DNA from: Corylus avellana
Taxonomy: Eukaryota; Streptophyta; Magnoliopsida; Fagales; Betulaceae
DNA: 64,000 bases
Direction: 5' to 3'
NCBI RefSeq assembly: GCF_901000735.1
Contig: NC_081546.1
Location: 24,554,529-24,618,528, forward strand
This document shows, piece after piece, positions 45,415-56,522 of the stretch (positions are counted from its first letter, which is position 1; each line of letters begins with the position of its first letter). The position numbers and the translations under genes were made by a program. The notes under the pieces were generated by a model, which worked only from the letters and a program-made list of their open reading frames with translations, was not told the origin of the DNA and searched no databases.

Positions 45415-46833
45415 TTAGTTTTTAGGATGCACATAATAAGCATAAATGGTGTAGAAGGTCTGCAAAAAAGTAAGCACTAAAAGCACAAACCCAACAATTG
45501 CCGAAATCAACAACCATGGCTTTCCAAAATACTCGCGCTTGAAGCTCATCCACTTGCCCCAATTCAACCTTTTCCGATAATACTTGTTTACATCTCCAAA
45601 AACGTCCAACAAGAAAAAGTAATCACTGTCACCACGATCTTTATAAATGGTCAAGTCCTTGCCCAATTTATTGATGAATTGCACAGCCTCGGCGTCAGTC
45701 CCTAAGAAATTGTCAATGACACGACGGTTACAAAGGTAGTCAACGTCCCTAGCAGTGTTGACAAGGCAGTCCAGCAACGTAGCGTAAATCGAAAAGGATT
45801 TGGAAACGTTGCACGACTGCTCGAATGCCACGCAGTTCACTAGCAATGAGCACATTGAGTCGTCGAGAATTAGACCGGGCATCTTAATCACACCATTGTT
45901 GAATTTCACATCCAAGAAGCTGTCCGCCGTATGCCGATTGACCTTAATCCCGGCACGACGTAGCTTCATGACACAGGGAATTAGAGTGAATGGTCTGTAA
46001 TCATATGTTTTCTGCATTTTTTTATAATGAGCACGTGAGATAATAGCTTTATTATAAGCACGTGAGATAAATACCAACCGAACAAGGTCCAGCAAATGTA
46101 ACCAGTGGAGCCGATCAGTTGCAGGCATGTTTCTGGATTCTGGGATGATCGATATGGAGCAAAGAAAATTCGTGGCAATAACAAACAAGGACTTACGAGA
46201 GCTAATATTAAAGCAAATTGTATATAACGTATTCAAAACACAAGACGGGATCTGATTCTCAAGCAAGAGCAAGTCCCCGAATATCTTGGGTAATATTACC
46301 ATATCTAGCCTGTAGAGAGGGTTGTTGTAGATGGACCGTTCATCTCGATCTAGTTCAGTTAAATTTAATTTAGCGCGGAAAAACAACGCTAGTATAAAAA
46401 AACCATCAATGACCATCATTTGAAGGAGCTCATCGGTACTCATGAGGTTGATGGCTTCGGATTCGGATTCGGAATAACACTCCCTCACTTCCTTTTCAAG
46501 TGGACGTAATTGTATCAAGCACGCCGCTAATTTTCCCTTTCTACTCTCCATAAAGGGGGCGAGGCAACGCCACTTGAGCTCCTCCATCATCTGGAGCTGA
46601 GGCTTGCCGTGGTGGTAAGGCCCGAGGGCGACCACCTGGGGCTCGAGCCACTTACCGTTTATGTTCTTGAGCCTCCTAGGAAGCCTGAAGATGCAACGCT
46701 TTTCATTGGTTCCTGTTTCAGGAGGCAATGTTGATGGGTAACAACTACTCTTGAAGAACCTGTCTTCCATCTTGGCTAGGAGGCCCTCGTCGACGACGTG
46801 ATCATCAGTAGCTTCTCCTACCACAATTTCCAT
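45415..46833 (-). CDS. DUF247 protein, copy C (intact)
   Basis: Uninterrupted 472-residue DUF247 gene starting MEIVVGEATDDHVVDEGLLA. Landmarks are CIFRLPRRLKNINGKWLEPQ, VALGPYHHGKPQLQMMEELK, DELLQMMVIDGFFILALFF, LPKIFGDLLLLENQIPSCVL, SMCSLLVNCVAFEQSCNVSK, and a C-terminal hydrophobic helix (PWLLISAIVGFVLLVLTFLQ) before YYVHPKN. Between ISRAYNKAI and ISRAHYKKM there is a small tandem duplication. With copy A it is one of only two DUF247 genes here without a disabling insertion. Confidence 0.93.
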   Translation of the reverse strand: MEIVVGEATDDHVVDEGLLAKMEDRFFKSSCYPSTLPPETGTNEKRCIFRLPRRLKNINGKWLEPQVVALGPYHHGKPQLQMMEELKWRCLAPFMESRKGKLAACLIQLRPLEKEVRECYSESESEAINLMSTDELLQMMVIDGFFILALFFRAKLNLTELDRDERSIYNNPLYRLDMVILPKIFGDLLLLENQIPSCVLNTLYTICFNISSRKSLFVIATNFLCSISIIPESRNMPATDRLHWLHLLDLVRLVFISRAYNKAIISRAHYKKMQKTYDYRPFTLIPCVMKLRRAGIKVNRHTADSFLDVKFNNGVIKMPGLILDDSMCSLLVNCVAFEQSCNVSKSFSIYATLLDCLVNTARDVDYLCNRRVIDNFLGTDAEAVQFINKLGKDLTIYKDRGDSDYFFLLDVFGDVNKYYRKRLNWGKWMSFKREYFGKPWLLISAIVGFVLLVLTFLQTFYTIYAYYVHPKN

Positions 46834-47720
46834 CGCGAGCGTTTCAGACTCTCAGCGATTTTCTTCGTGGGTTTTGGTCTTGGGTGTACGTGAAGTTGAA
46901 GCTGGGGAGTACTGGCGCCCTGGGGTTGAGGGGAAGAGCATGTTAATACATATATATGGTTATCATTCCCAGTTCCTCCCCCATCATGTCTTCTATTGGG
47001 AAGGATCCCCTATATAACCCTTCCCTTTTGTTGTATTTGCTCAAAAAAAAAAAAAAAGGAAGAAGAAAGAACATATGGCTATCAATTCTCTATTGAGAGT
47101 ATAAAAATAAATGAATTAAAAATTAAAAAAAATTAAAAAAAATTAAAAAAACTAAAGCAATGAAATATTATATTTGTAAATTGTATCCTATTAGCCATGC
47201 ATCTCTATCCACATCTTTAATTAATAGTAAGTATACCTCTCTTTTGCTTAATTATATCTCTCTTTTTGCAAAATTACATGGCCATGTCACCCGTGTGTAT
47301 GTATCATGTATGTGAGAATAATAAATCCCAGAAAACAAGCAAAGAAATATTATAAGTCAAAACAGGCATACAAAACTATAAACAAAATCTTAAAGTTGCA
47401 AGCTAATTTACATACCTGTTCTATTTGATGCTGAATTCCCACTACAGATCGAGTTGCCAAACTAGACGTTGACCCATACAGAAACCAGCTCAAGCAAATA
47501 AAATTCAGAACCCATCTACACGGCTCGATCTGAAAGGGTAAGGAGCTTTGAAGCAATTGGAGGAGTAGGGAGAACCGAAGACTGAAGAAGCCGACCGTAA
47601 AGTGAAGACTTTGAAAAGTCAGTACTGACTCGTCAGTTGCTTGGGGTCTGAAATGCAAAAGGGTAAAGGGTGTCATAGGTGAGAGTTTAGAAATTTGTTA
47701 AGCATTTTGTCTTTTGTTGG
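46834..47720. promoter_or_regulatory. Upstream region of DUF247-C
   Basis: Conserved with the other DUF247 upstream regions. The block ATTCCCACTACAGATCGAG, with a possible minus-strand donor (GAACAG|GTATGTAAATT), lies near 47410-47450. No coding region seen. Confidence 0.45.
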
Positions 47721-47741
47721 GACGTGGGCCAGCCCACCATT

Positions 47742-47774
<33 letters not shown>

Positions 47775-47776
<2 letters not shown>

Positions 47777-47816
47777 ACTAATTAATCAATTATTGAAAAA
47801 ATTGATTAATTAGTGT
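47775..47816. terminator. Conserved hairpin in the GAD 3' flank, copy 1
   Basis: Perfect 17-bp inverted repeat ACACTAATTAATCAATT with an 8-base loop, about 215 bp beyond the GAD stop codon at 48033. The same hairpin occurs at 53655-53692 and 63161-63198. A role in transcript 3' end formation is possible. A tiny inverted-repeat transposon remnant is the alternative. Confidence 0.5.
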
Positions 47817-48032
47817 AACAGTACTAAATAACATTATTCGGAAATTTCATATATTTTAGCTACATAACAGATTTGATGAAATAACCATTTATTATAAGAG
47901 TCATCAACAAATCCACACAGCAATAAATAATAAATAACATATATATTATGTCTGTATCCAGTCCCTAGCCAGGGAGAAAGCAAAGATAAATTTTACAAGG
48001 TAGCATGCATATATAAGACACAAATCTGAGGA

Positions 48033-48742
48033 CTAACAAGCTCCACTCTTCCTGCTCCGCACAAATCGCCTCCAGGTGTTAATTACCTCCTCCTCGGTCT
48101 CTCTTACACTCTTTTCAACATTCTTTCTGCCGTCTTGTGTCTCATCAACAGTAGCTGTGACATGAGCAGCTTTGGTGGAGACATGGCTGGAGGCGAATTC
48201 ATCCATCTCCTTCAAAACTCTGTCTATGTCTGTAACAAGTCTCTCAGCCAGGGTCCGACTGAAATCCTCTCGAATAACTACCCGAAGGACGGCGATGCGT
48301 TCGGCATTGGGCGGCATTGTGTAAGCTGGGACGATCCACCCGAACCTTCTCAAATTCTCTGATATCTGAAACACTGTGTATTTGCTGCTGTCTTTCAGGG
48401 AGAAGGCTACCAGGGGCACTCCAACATCCTTGGAGACAATGTCAAATCGCCCTGTTTTCTCTATTCCTTCTTTCAGCGTTCTGGCATTCTCAGTCCAGCT
48501 TTCCATGATGTTTTTGTAACCCTTACACAAACAAGATCAACACAATTATGATATAGCATAAAAAGGTATTTCCTGACCAAATTATAAGCAATTTACGCTA
48601 TTTCCAGACAATCAATGTGTTAAATCAAGCCATGAAGGAATTTTTCAATCCTTCTAAGGTTTGAAATTTAAAATGGAAGCAGAAAGTACCTCAAAGCCCA
48701 ACCGTATAAACTGGTAATATTGAGCAATTATTTGACTAAAGC
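48033..48742 (-). pseudogene. Glutamate decarboxylase, last two exons only
   Basis: Exon 48742-48690 (53 bp, [17 protein letters not shown]) and exon 48521-48033 join in frame. The last exon carries [32 protein letters not shown] and [19 protein letters not shown]. It ends with a C-terminal calmodulin-binding segment around [20 protein letters not shown]. No upstream GAD exon precedes it; homology to the fuller copy ends at about 49036. The exons are open but isolated. Confidence 0.9.
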
Positions 48743-49146
48743 CTGCCAGGATTGAACATGTTACAATAAATAAATAAATATAAGAAAAAATAAAGGAAAG
48801 AAGACGAATGATAAGGAAAACAGATTAATCCTTAGACTTGTTATTGAAAATCCAAAATCTGCAAACCCTAGCTTGTTTTATAATGCCTTTTACAACGAGA
48901 CTGCCCAAATTTATGAAGGTTACGAAGTGTTAATATGTAAATAAAATGATTTTTTTCTTTCTTTCCTATGAACTTAAGTTTTTTAAATAAATGGTTATTT
49001 AACATGATATTATAATAAAGATCATGAGTTCGGACGTAATTTTTTTACTTTTTTATACAAAATATTCTTACTTTTTTTCTTCATATCAATCAAATCTGCT
49101 ACAGTTCCAATCCACTTCCTCAAGTCCACTCTTTTACCAAACATAG

Positions 49147-49616
49147 TGATGTAGATCGAAGTGTTTGGGACTTCATGAAGAAGATGAGAATGGATGGTGG
49201 TGTGAACATACCTCGGAAGATGGTGACGCGATCCCAGACTCGCGAGGCAGAAAAAGGAGTTCCTGGAACTGCGATCGATCGCACGTTGGTAGCGATCGAG
49301 CGCCCTGGAGTAACGGTCGAGCGCACGGTGCCTGCGCTCAAGCATCCAATCCCTGGAAATTGAGGATCGTCTCTGGTACTACGACCGATTCATCCCTGAA
49401 ACTGCGATCGGTCGCATGATCGAGCGCACCCAGTCCCTGGAAGTGCGATCGATCGCAAGTTTACCTGCGATCGATCGCAAGCGGGGCGCTATGTTACTCT
49501 TTCCGCATTTATTTCGCTGTAATCGACTTTCTTTCCTTGCTTTGCTAGGATTTGGGTTTTGAACGTCCCTATTCCGTGTTTTATTGGTATTAGGAGTATT
49601 GGAGGCTATAAATACA
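49147..49616 (+). repeat. 5' LTR, 3' part missing
   Basis: Matches 52762-53230. Contains several GCGATCGATCGC-type palindromes and GGCTATAAATACA, a TATA-like box at the break. Confidence 0.92.
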
Positions 49617-49618
49617 AC

Positions 49619-52600
49619 CTGTTTCAAACGACATGCACAATTGAGGGAAAAGGGTGCAAATTTGTCATTGATGGGGGCAATTGTGAGAACGTAGTCGCAG
49701 AGGAAACGGTTCGAAAATTAGGCCTTGGGACAGAGAAACACCCTGCACCATATCACTTGGAGTGGCTTAAAAAAGGAAACGAGGTAATAGTATCCAAACG
49801 TTGCCTTGTGAATTTTTCGATTGGCAATAAGTATAAAGATGAAACATGGTGTGATGTGGTGGCCATGGATGCATGCCATTTATTACTCGGAAGGCCATGG
49901 CAATATGATCGGAGTGTTCATCACGACGAAAGGAAGAACACCTATAGTTTTTTTGTGGACAATGTCAAACTTACTCTCCTTCCAAATCCGAAAGAGGATT
50001 CCAAACCTTCAAAAGGGGCGGGTCAAACGTTGTTAGCAAAACATGAGTTCATTAAGGAGATGCTCAATTCGGATTTTGTATACCTATTATATGGCAAGGA
50101 GTGTGGTTCTACGAACGTAGTGCCAGCCACGGCCAAGGGTTTGTTAGAAGAATTTTCAGATGTGTTCCCGATAGAGTTACCCAAGGCGCTTCCACCCCTT
50201 CGTGACATTCAACATCAAATCGACTTAGTGCCTGGTTCCAATCTTCCCAACCGACCACACTACAACATAAGGCCCAAGGAGCATGAAGAGTTAAGGTGAC
50301 AAGTGGAAGAACTTCTCATCAAAGGGCATATCCGGGAGAGCTTAAGCCCATGTGCAATTCCTGCATTACTCACGCCCAAGAAGGATGGGACATGGAGAAT
50401 GTGCGTCGAAAGCCGCACCATTAATAAAATCACCGTAAGGTACTGCTTTCCTATCCCTCATTTGGATGACTTATTGGATCAATCGGGTGGGGCAACGGTG
50501 TTCACAAAGCTGGATTTGAAGAGTGGGTACCACCAAATTCAGGTGCAGGTTGGTAATGAATGGAAGACCACGTTCAAAATGCAAGAGGAGCTCTATGAAT
50601 GGTTGGTGATGCCGTTTGGGTTGTCCAATGCTCCTAGCACCTTCATGAGGGTGATGAATCAAGCATTCCGTCCATTTATCGGGACGTTTGTAGTCATCTA
50701 CTTTGATGACATCCTCATATATAGCTCCACCGCGGAGGAACACATTCGACATATATGGGAGGTACTAGATGTGTTGCGCCAGGAAAAAATTTATGCGGCT
50801 CCGGCTAAGTGTTCCTTCATGACCGATTCGGTCCTTTTTCTTGGATAAGTGGTGTCCAAAGATGGTTTGGCGGTGGACGAGTCAAAGGTTGCAGCAGTTC
50901 GGGATTGGCCTCTCCCAACTACACTACATGAGGTACGTTGCTTCCATGGGTTAGTCTCTTTTTATCGGCGTTTTATTTAGAATTTTAGCACCATCTTGGT
51001 GCTGCTTACGGAGTGTATGAAGGCAGGAAAATTTGTGTGGAGTGACGCAGCAACTACTGCCTTCAAGCTAATCAAGGTAAAATTGACTATAGCTCCATTA
51101 CTAGTCCTTCCGGATTTTGACTTACCCTTTGAGCTACATTGTGATGCCTTGAAGATAAGCATTGGGGCAATACTCAGCCAAAGGGGCAAACCCGTGGCTT
51201 ATTTCAGTGAGAAATTGAAGAATGCACAACTTAATTATAGCACATATGATATTGAGTTTTATGCATTAGTGCAAGCACTGAAACATTGGAGCTCATACCT
51301 CGCCTACAACGACTTCATCTTGTATTCGGATCATGAAGCCCTCAAGCACCTCAATAGTCAAAATAAGTTGTCATCCCGACATGCTAAATGGGCCGCCTAC
51401 GTCCAACAATTCTCCTTTACAATCAAGCACAAGTCGGGATTATTGAACAAAGTGGCCGATGCCCTCAGCCGAAAATCGTCCCTATTGACCACCATGAAGT
51501 CAGAGGTAATAGGCTTTGATTTATTAAAAGATTCTTTGTCGAATGATCCGTTTTTTGGCCCCATTGTTATAGAGGTATCCTCAGGAGTGAGAGACGACTT
51601 TGGCTTGTACAATGGGTTCCTTTTCAAAGTTTCTCCATTGTGCATTCCTGAAGGTAGCCTGCGGTTGAAGATTATCCAAGAACGCCACAATGAAGGGCAC
51701 ATAGGGCGGGATAAAACATTACAACTAGTGGCGGACCAGTTCTATTGGCCAAGCATGAGGAAAGAAGTGGAAAGATTGGTGAAGAACTGCCAAATTTGTC
51801 AAGTGTCCAAGGGGTCGGCTACCAATGCTGGCTTGTATATGCCCCTTCCCATTCCGGAGGGGCCATGGACCAATGTGAGCATGGACTTCATGTTGGGCTT
51901 ACCAAAGACCCAAAAAGGTAACAACTTTATATTTGTAGTTGTTGATCGATTCTCTAAAATGGTGCATTTCATTGCTTATAAGAAGGCAGCTGATGCGGTA
52001 AATGTGGTACAATTGTATTTCCGAGAGGTCAACCGCCTCCATGGACTACCATTGTCCATTGTCTCCGACTACGACACACGGTTCCTTAGCCACTTTTGGC
52101 GATGCTTGTGGCTATTGTCACATACTAAACTTGACTTCAGCAGTGCCTACCATCCACAAACAGATAGGCAAACTGAGGTAGTCAACTGTTCATTGGGAGC
52201 CTTGCTTCGGAGTTTGGTTGGGGAGCACCTCAAGTCGTGGGACCATAAATTGTTCCAAGCCAAGTTCACCTACAACCGTTCAACTAACCGGAGTACCAGC
52301 CTGAGCCCACTCACCATCATTTATAGGAGTAATCCTCGTGGTCCATTGGATTTGGCGCCTCTTCCAGATTTGAAGGGACCTCATGGTAAGGCCGAAGACT
52401 TAATCGCCCAGATACAAGAGGGTCACCAGTTCACCATTCAAAATTTACAAGCGTCCACAGCAAAGTATAAGGCGGATGCGAATAAGAAACGCCAGACTGT
52501 AGAATTTGAGGATGGAGATTTTGTATGGGCCGTGTTGACTAAAGATAGGTTTCCGGTGGGAGAATACAACAAGTTGGCTGCTCGCAAGATTGGTCCAGTC

Positions 52601-52705
52601 GAGATTGTCGAGAAGATCAATTCCAATGCTTATCGCTTAAAGTTGCCTAGCCATATTAAGACGTCTGATGTCTTTAATGTCAAACACCTTGTCCCGTTCA
52701 CATAA
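49619..52705 (+). pseudogene. Ty3/gypsy pol remnant with in-frame stop codons
   Basis: One reading frame throughout, no frameshift. Aspartic protease around CKFVIDGGNCENVVA (DGG in place of the more usual DSG/DTG). Reverse transcriptase with [13 protein letters not shown] and the YFDD box ([12 protein letters not shown]). RNase H (ELHCDALKISIGAIL, SDHEALKHL). Integrase zinc finger (RHNEGHIGRDK...CQICQ) and core (SMDFMLGLP, IVSDYDTRFLSHFW, SSAYHPQTDRQTEVVN). Premature stops are TGA at 50297, TAA at 50846, TAG at 50978 and TAA at 52703. Beyond the last stop the same frame stays open into the 3' LTR to about 52978 (RANSLQPGEDDVDQSVWDF). Confidence 0.93.
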
Positions 52706-52761
52706 GATTCTTTGGACGAGGATGCGAATTTGAGGGCGAATTCTCTCCAACCTGGGGAGGA

Positions 52762-53448
52762 TGATGTAGATCAAAGTGTTTGGGACTTCATGAAGAAGAC
52801 GAGAATGGATGGTGGTGTGAACATACCCCGGAAGATGGTGACGCGATCCCAGACTCGCGCGGCAGAAAAGGGAGTTCTTGGAATTGCGATCGATCGCACG
52901 TTGGTAGCGATCGAGCGCCCTAGAGTAACGATCAAGCGCACGGTGCCTGCGCTTGAGCGTCCAATCCCTAGAAATTGAGGATCGTCTCTGGTACTGCCAC
53001 CTATACGTCCCTAGAACTGCGATCGGTCGCATGATCGAGCGCACCTAGTCCCTGGAAGTGCGATCAGTCGCAAGTTTACCTGCGATCGAGTGCACTCGGG
53101 TGCTGTGTTACTCTTTCCGCATTTATTTTGCTGTAACCGACTTTCTTTCCTTGTTTTGCTAGGATTAGGGTTTTGAACGTCCCTATTCTGTGTTTTATTG
53201 GTATTAGGAGTATTGGAGGCTATAAATACATGCTTATAGCCTCTAGCAAACTCAGTTTTGATTATTATTTGGTTTTCTCAATAAGAATACTCAGAGTTGT
53301 GTTTCTTCATTACTTTTCCTTAAATTCATAGATAGCATCTATTGATTTGAGAAGGTTTCTTTGATTCTTGTGATAGTCTCACAATCTTAGAAATATTTAT
53401 CCCTTCTACTTCTTGTTTTCTTGTTCACTACAATCCTACGCTGCATCA
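52762..53448 (+). repeat. 3' LTR
   Basis: 687 bp, preceded by CCTGGGGAGGA as polypurine tract. It carries degenerate copies of the GCGATCG palindrome array and the TATA-like GGCTATAAATACA. Confidence 0.92.
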
Positions 53449-53654
53449 CATAGCCCTTATGCCTACCATGAATCATGTCAGCTCAGCACGTGAGCAGACT
53501 TTTGTCTTGTCACTACCCCTCGCATAGCCGCGGAAAGGGCCAATTATGCAAAAAGAGTCCTTGGGATGAGAAGCGCAGCAGGATCAGTTTCACCTTATTG
53601 ATTGTCTTGTTAATTCAAACAAATGTGGTACGTAAGGAATACATATATATACAA

Positions 53655-53692
53655 ACTAATTAATCAATTATTAGGAAAATTGGTTAATTAGT
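53655..53692. terminator. Conserved hairpin in the GAD 3' flank, copy 2
   Basis: ACTAATTAATCAATT and AATTGGTTAATTAGT, 15-bp arms with one mismatch and an 8-base loop, about 210 bp beyond the GAD stop at 53903. Confidence 0.5.
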
Positions 53693-53902
53693 GTAACACT
53701 CTACTAAATAGCATTATTCAAAAAGTTTATATATTTTAGCAACATAACAGATTTGATGGAATAACCATTTATATAAGAGTCATCAACAAATCCACACAGC
53801 AATAAATAATAACATATGTCTGTATCCAGTCCCAAGCTAGGGAAAAAGAAAAGATAAATATTACAAGGTAAAGGTAGCATGCATAAGACACAAATCTGAG
53901 GA

Positions 53903-56522
53903 CTAGCAAACTCCAGTTCTCTTGCTCGCCACAAATCGCCTCCAGGTGTTAATTACCTCCTCCTGAGTCTCTCTTACACTCTTTTCAACGCGCTTTCTGC
54001 CTCCATTGCCGTCTTGTGTCTCATCAACAGTTGTTGTGACATGAGCAGCTTTGGCGGAGACATGGCTGGAGGGGACTTCATCCATCTCCTTCAAAACTCT
54101 GTCTATGTCTGTAACAAGTCTCTCAGCCAGAGTCCGGCTGAAATCCTCTCGGATAACTACCCGAAGGACGGCGATGTGTTCGGCATTGGGCGGCATAGTG
54201 TAAGCTGGGACGATCCACCCGAACCTTCTCAAATTCTCTGATATCTGAAACACTGTGTATTTGCTACTGTCTTTCAGGGAGAAGGCTACCAGGGGCACTC
54301 CAACATCCTTGGAGACAATGTCAAATCGCCCTGTTTTCTCTATTCCTTCTTTCAGCATTCTGGCATTCTCAGTGCAGTTTTCCATGATATTTTTGTAACC
54401 CTTACACAAACAAGATCAACACAATTATGATATAGCATAAAAAGGTATTTCCTGACCAAATTATAAGCAATCTAAACTATTTCCAGACAATCAATGTGCT
54501 AAATCAAGCCACGAAGGAATTTTTCAATCCTTCTAAGGCTTGGAAATTAAAATGGAAGCAGAAAGTACCTCAAAGCCCAACCGTATAAACTGGTAATATT
54601 GAGCAATTATCTGACTAGAGCCTGCCAGGATTGAACATGTTACAATAAAAAAAATAAAAAATAAAAAAAAGGAAAGGAAGGAAGACGAATGATGAGGAAA
54701 GCAGATTCATTAGACTTGTTACAAAAAATCCAAAATCTGCAAACCCTTTGCTTGTTTATAATGATTTTTACAATGATAACTTGATAAGTTAACAAGACTG
54801 CCTAAATTTATGAAGGTTACGAAGTGTTAATATGTAAATAAAATGATTACATTTTTCTTTCTTTCTATCGGCTTAAATTGTTTTGGATAAATGATTATTT
54901 AACATGATATTAGAGCAAAGAACATGAGTTCGGACACTGACTTCACAGTTTATTCTTAACTCAATTAAATATTTTACGTATTGATTAGCCTCACTTGTTG
55001 ATGTAGAGTTCGAGTCCACACGTGAGAGAGATAAATCAACCACTTCCTATCACAGCTTAAACTAATGCACATACAGCAAATCCCTCTATGCATGAAAATA
55101 AATCCACCATTTCCTGTGGGTATTACCTTTCGAGAAGTTGAGGGTGAATGTGGGTTGATCAGATCCAAGATAGTTGATGTGAAAGACAAGCTCATCAGGC
55201 AGATCCTCTTTACTTCTCCAAATAACCCAGCCAACACCAGCGTAGACAAGCCCATACTTATGACCACTAACATTTATGCTCTTCACCAAGGGCAAGCGGA
55301 AATCCCACTCCAGCTCAGGGTGAAGGAAAGGGGCTATGAACCCTCCACTGGCAGCATCAACATGAATTGGCGTGTCCCACCCTGTCTCCTTATTCTTTTT
55401 GACAAGCAGTTCATTTAGGAGCTTCACATTCTCAAACTCTCCTGTCAAGGTTGATCCAAGAATTGCTGCAACACAGATGGTGTTCTCATCTACCATCTCT
55501 GCTGCCTTCACAGGATCCATCACATAATATCCCTCTGACAATTTTACCTCCTTCAGCTCCACCTCAAAGTACCTAGCAAATTTCTCCCAGCAAACCTGTG
55601 GACCATATAATTTTTAGGTAATTCACCATTCATATATATACTAAAATCATCTTAGTGGTTGCAACATTAAAAAACAAAATCATCTTAGAAACATCTAGTT
55701 CCACTCATACAAAAATAGATTCTATATAGCCCTATATATTAGGTAAAAGAATCAAAAAACAACTAGATATATAATGCTCATGAATGAATGATATGTCATA
55801 TGTGTTAGAATATTAATTAAATGATTAGATTCACAGTTTCTTATCAGCTTCAGTTTTTATAAGAATGATGACTTAACATGATATCAAAGTAGACGTTCTG
55901 AATTCGAACCCTATATTTGTAATTCACGTCTTATTTCTTATCATTTTAAGTAAGAGGTCATGAGTTCGAACCATATCTTTGTAGTTTATTTTTTATTTCA
56001 ATTAAATATTTTATATATTCTGTCTCACTTATTAAGAGAGAATGTTAGAATATTAATAGCTTAAACTTTTGAGATAAGTAGTGATTTAATAATTACAATC
56101 ATTGCTAAACAAAGTCTAATCCCAATAGAGAAGGGTCTAGGTGTTAATAACTTGACCATACTATCCAGGGCTTAATCTTTCTTCTTTCTGTACAGTGATA
56201 ATTGAGGTAGATTTGAACCAGAAAAATGCACTGCACACTAAATAATAGGATCAACAAAGACTGCAATTTTCAAATATTTTAGTAGTTTAAAATATTAGTA
56301 AAGCCAGAAAGTGAAACCCACCTGCACATTGGCTCCAGTGACAATGTTAGGCTTATCATATGGTTTGCCCTCTAATTTTCTCCTCGCCTGCCACTTCCTT
56401 TTAAAAGCTAGACCTGCCAGCATTATTGCCTCTGATGATCCCACGGTACCCACGCCAACAGCAGTCTCAGTTTCCCCAAAAGGAGCATTGAAGAGGTGGG
56501 CTATCATATTCACACACCGGTT
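53903..56522 (-). CDS. GAD: Glutamate decarboxylase, 5'-truncated copy
   Basis: Converts glutamate to GABA in the cytosol using pyridoxal phosphate. Four intact exons in phase: 56522-56322 ([35 protein letters not shown]), 55595-55127 ([52 protein letters not shown]), 54621-54569 ([17 protein letters not shown]) and 54400-53903. The last exon ends with a calmodulin-binding tail, [19 protein letters not shown]. All splice sites are GT-AG. The first exons, about 95-100 residues of a normal ~500-residue protein, are not found between 56523 and the gap at 57544. Either they fall in the gap or the duplication broke the gene. A degenerate TRIM-like element sits in the first visible intron. No stop or frameshift was seen in the exons. 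Confidence 0.9.
54880..54975. mobile_element. Fragment of a TRIM-like element in a GAD intron
   Basis: TTTAACATGATATTAGAGCA resembles an LTR end followed by a decayed initiator-Met primer site, then CATGAGTTCGGACACTGA. It is shared with 48965-49036 downstream of GAD copy 1 and similar to the element at 55803-56091. Confidence 0.4.
55803..56091 (+). mobile_element. Degenerate TRIM element in a GAD intron
   Basis: Two short direct repeats start TGTTAGAATATTAAT (55803 and 56043) and end near TTAACA or TTAATA. The first is followed by TGATATCAAAGTAG, a decayed primer-binding site. Internal sequence includes two copies of GAGTTCGAACC/GAATTCGAACC. No coding content. Target duplication not identified. 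Confidence 0.6.

Larger units (their letters stand above)
49147..53448 (+). mobile_element. Ty3/gypsy LTR retrotransposon, gag-deleted
   Basis: Perfect 5-bp target duplication CATAG (49142-49146 and 53449-53453). The 3' LTR is 687 bp (52762-53448, TGATGTAG...GCTGCATCA). The 5' LTR is broken off after about 470 bp (49147-49616) and fused directly to the protease region, so primer site and gag are lost. The pol order is protease, RT, RNase H, integrase, as in Ty3/gypsy. The pol frame appears to have continued into the 3' LTR, a feature I associate with the CRM clade; that assignment is tentative. The LTRs differ at roughly thirty positions by eye, so the insertion is old. Confidence 0.93.
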
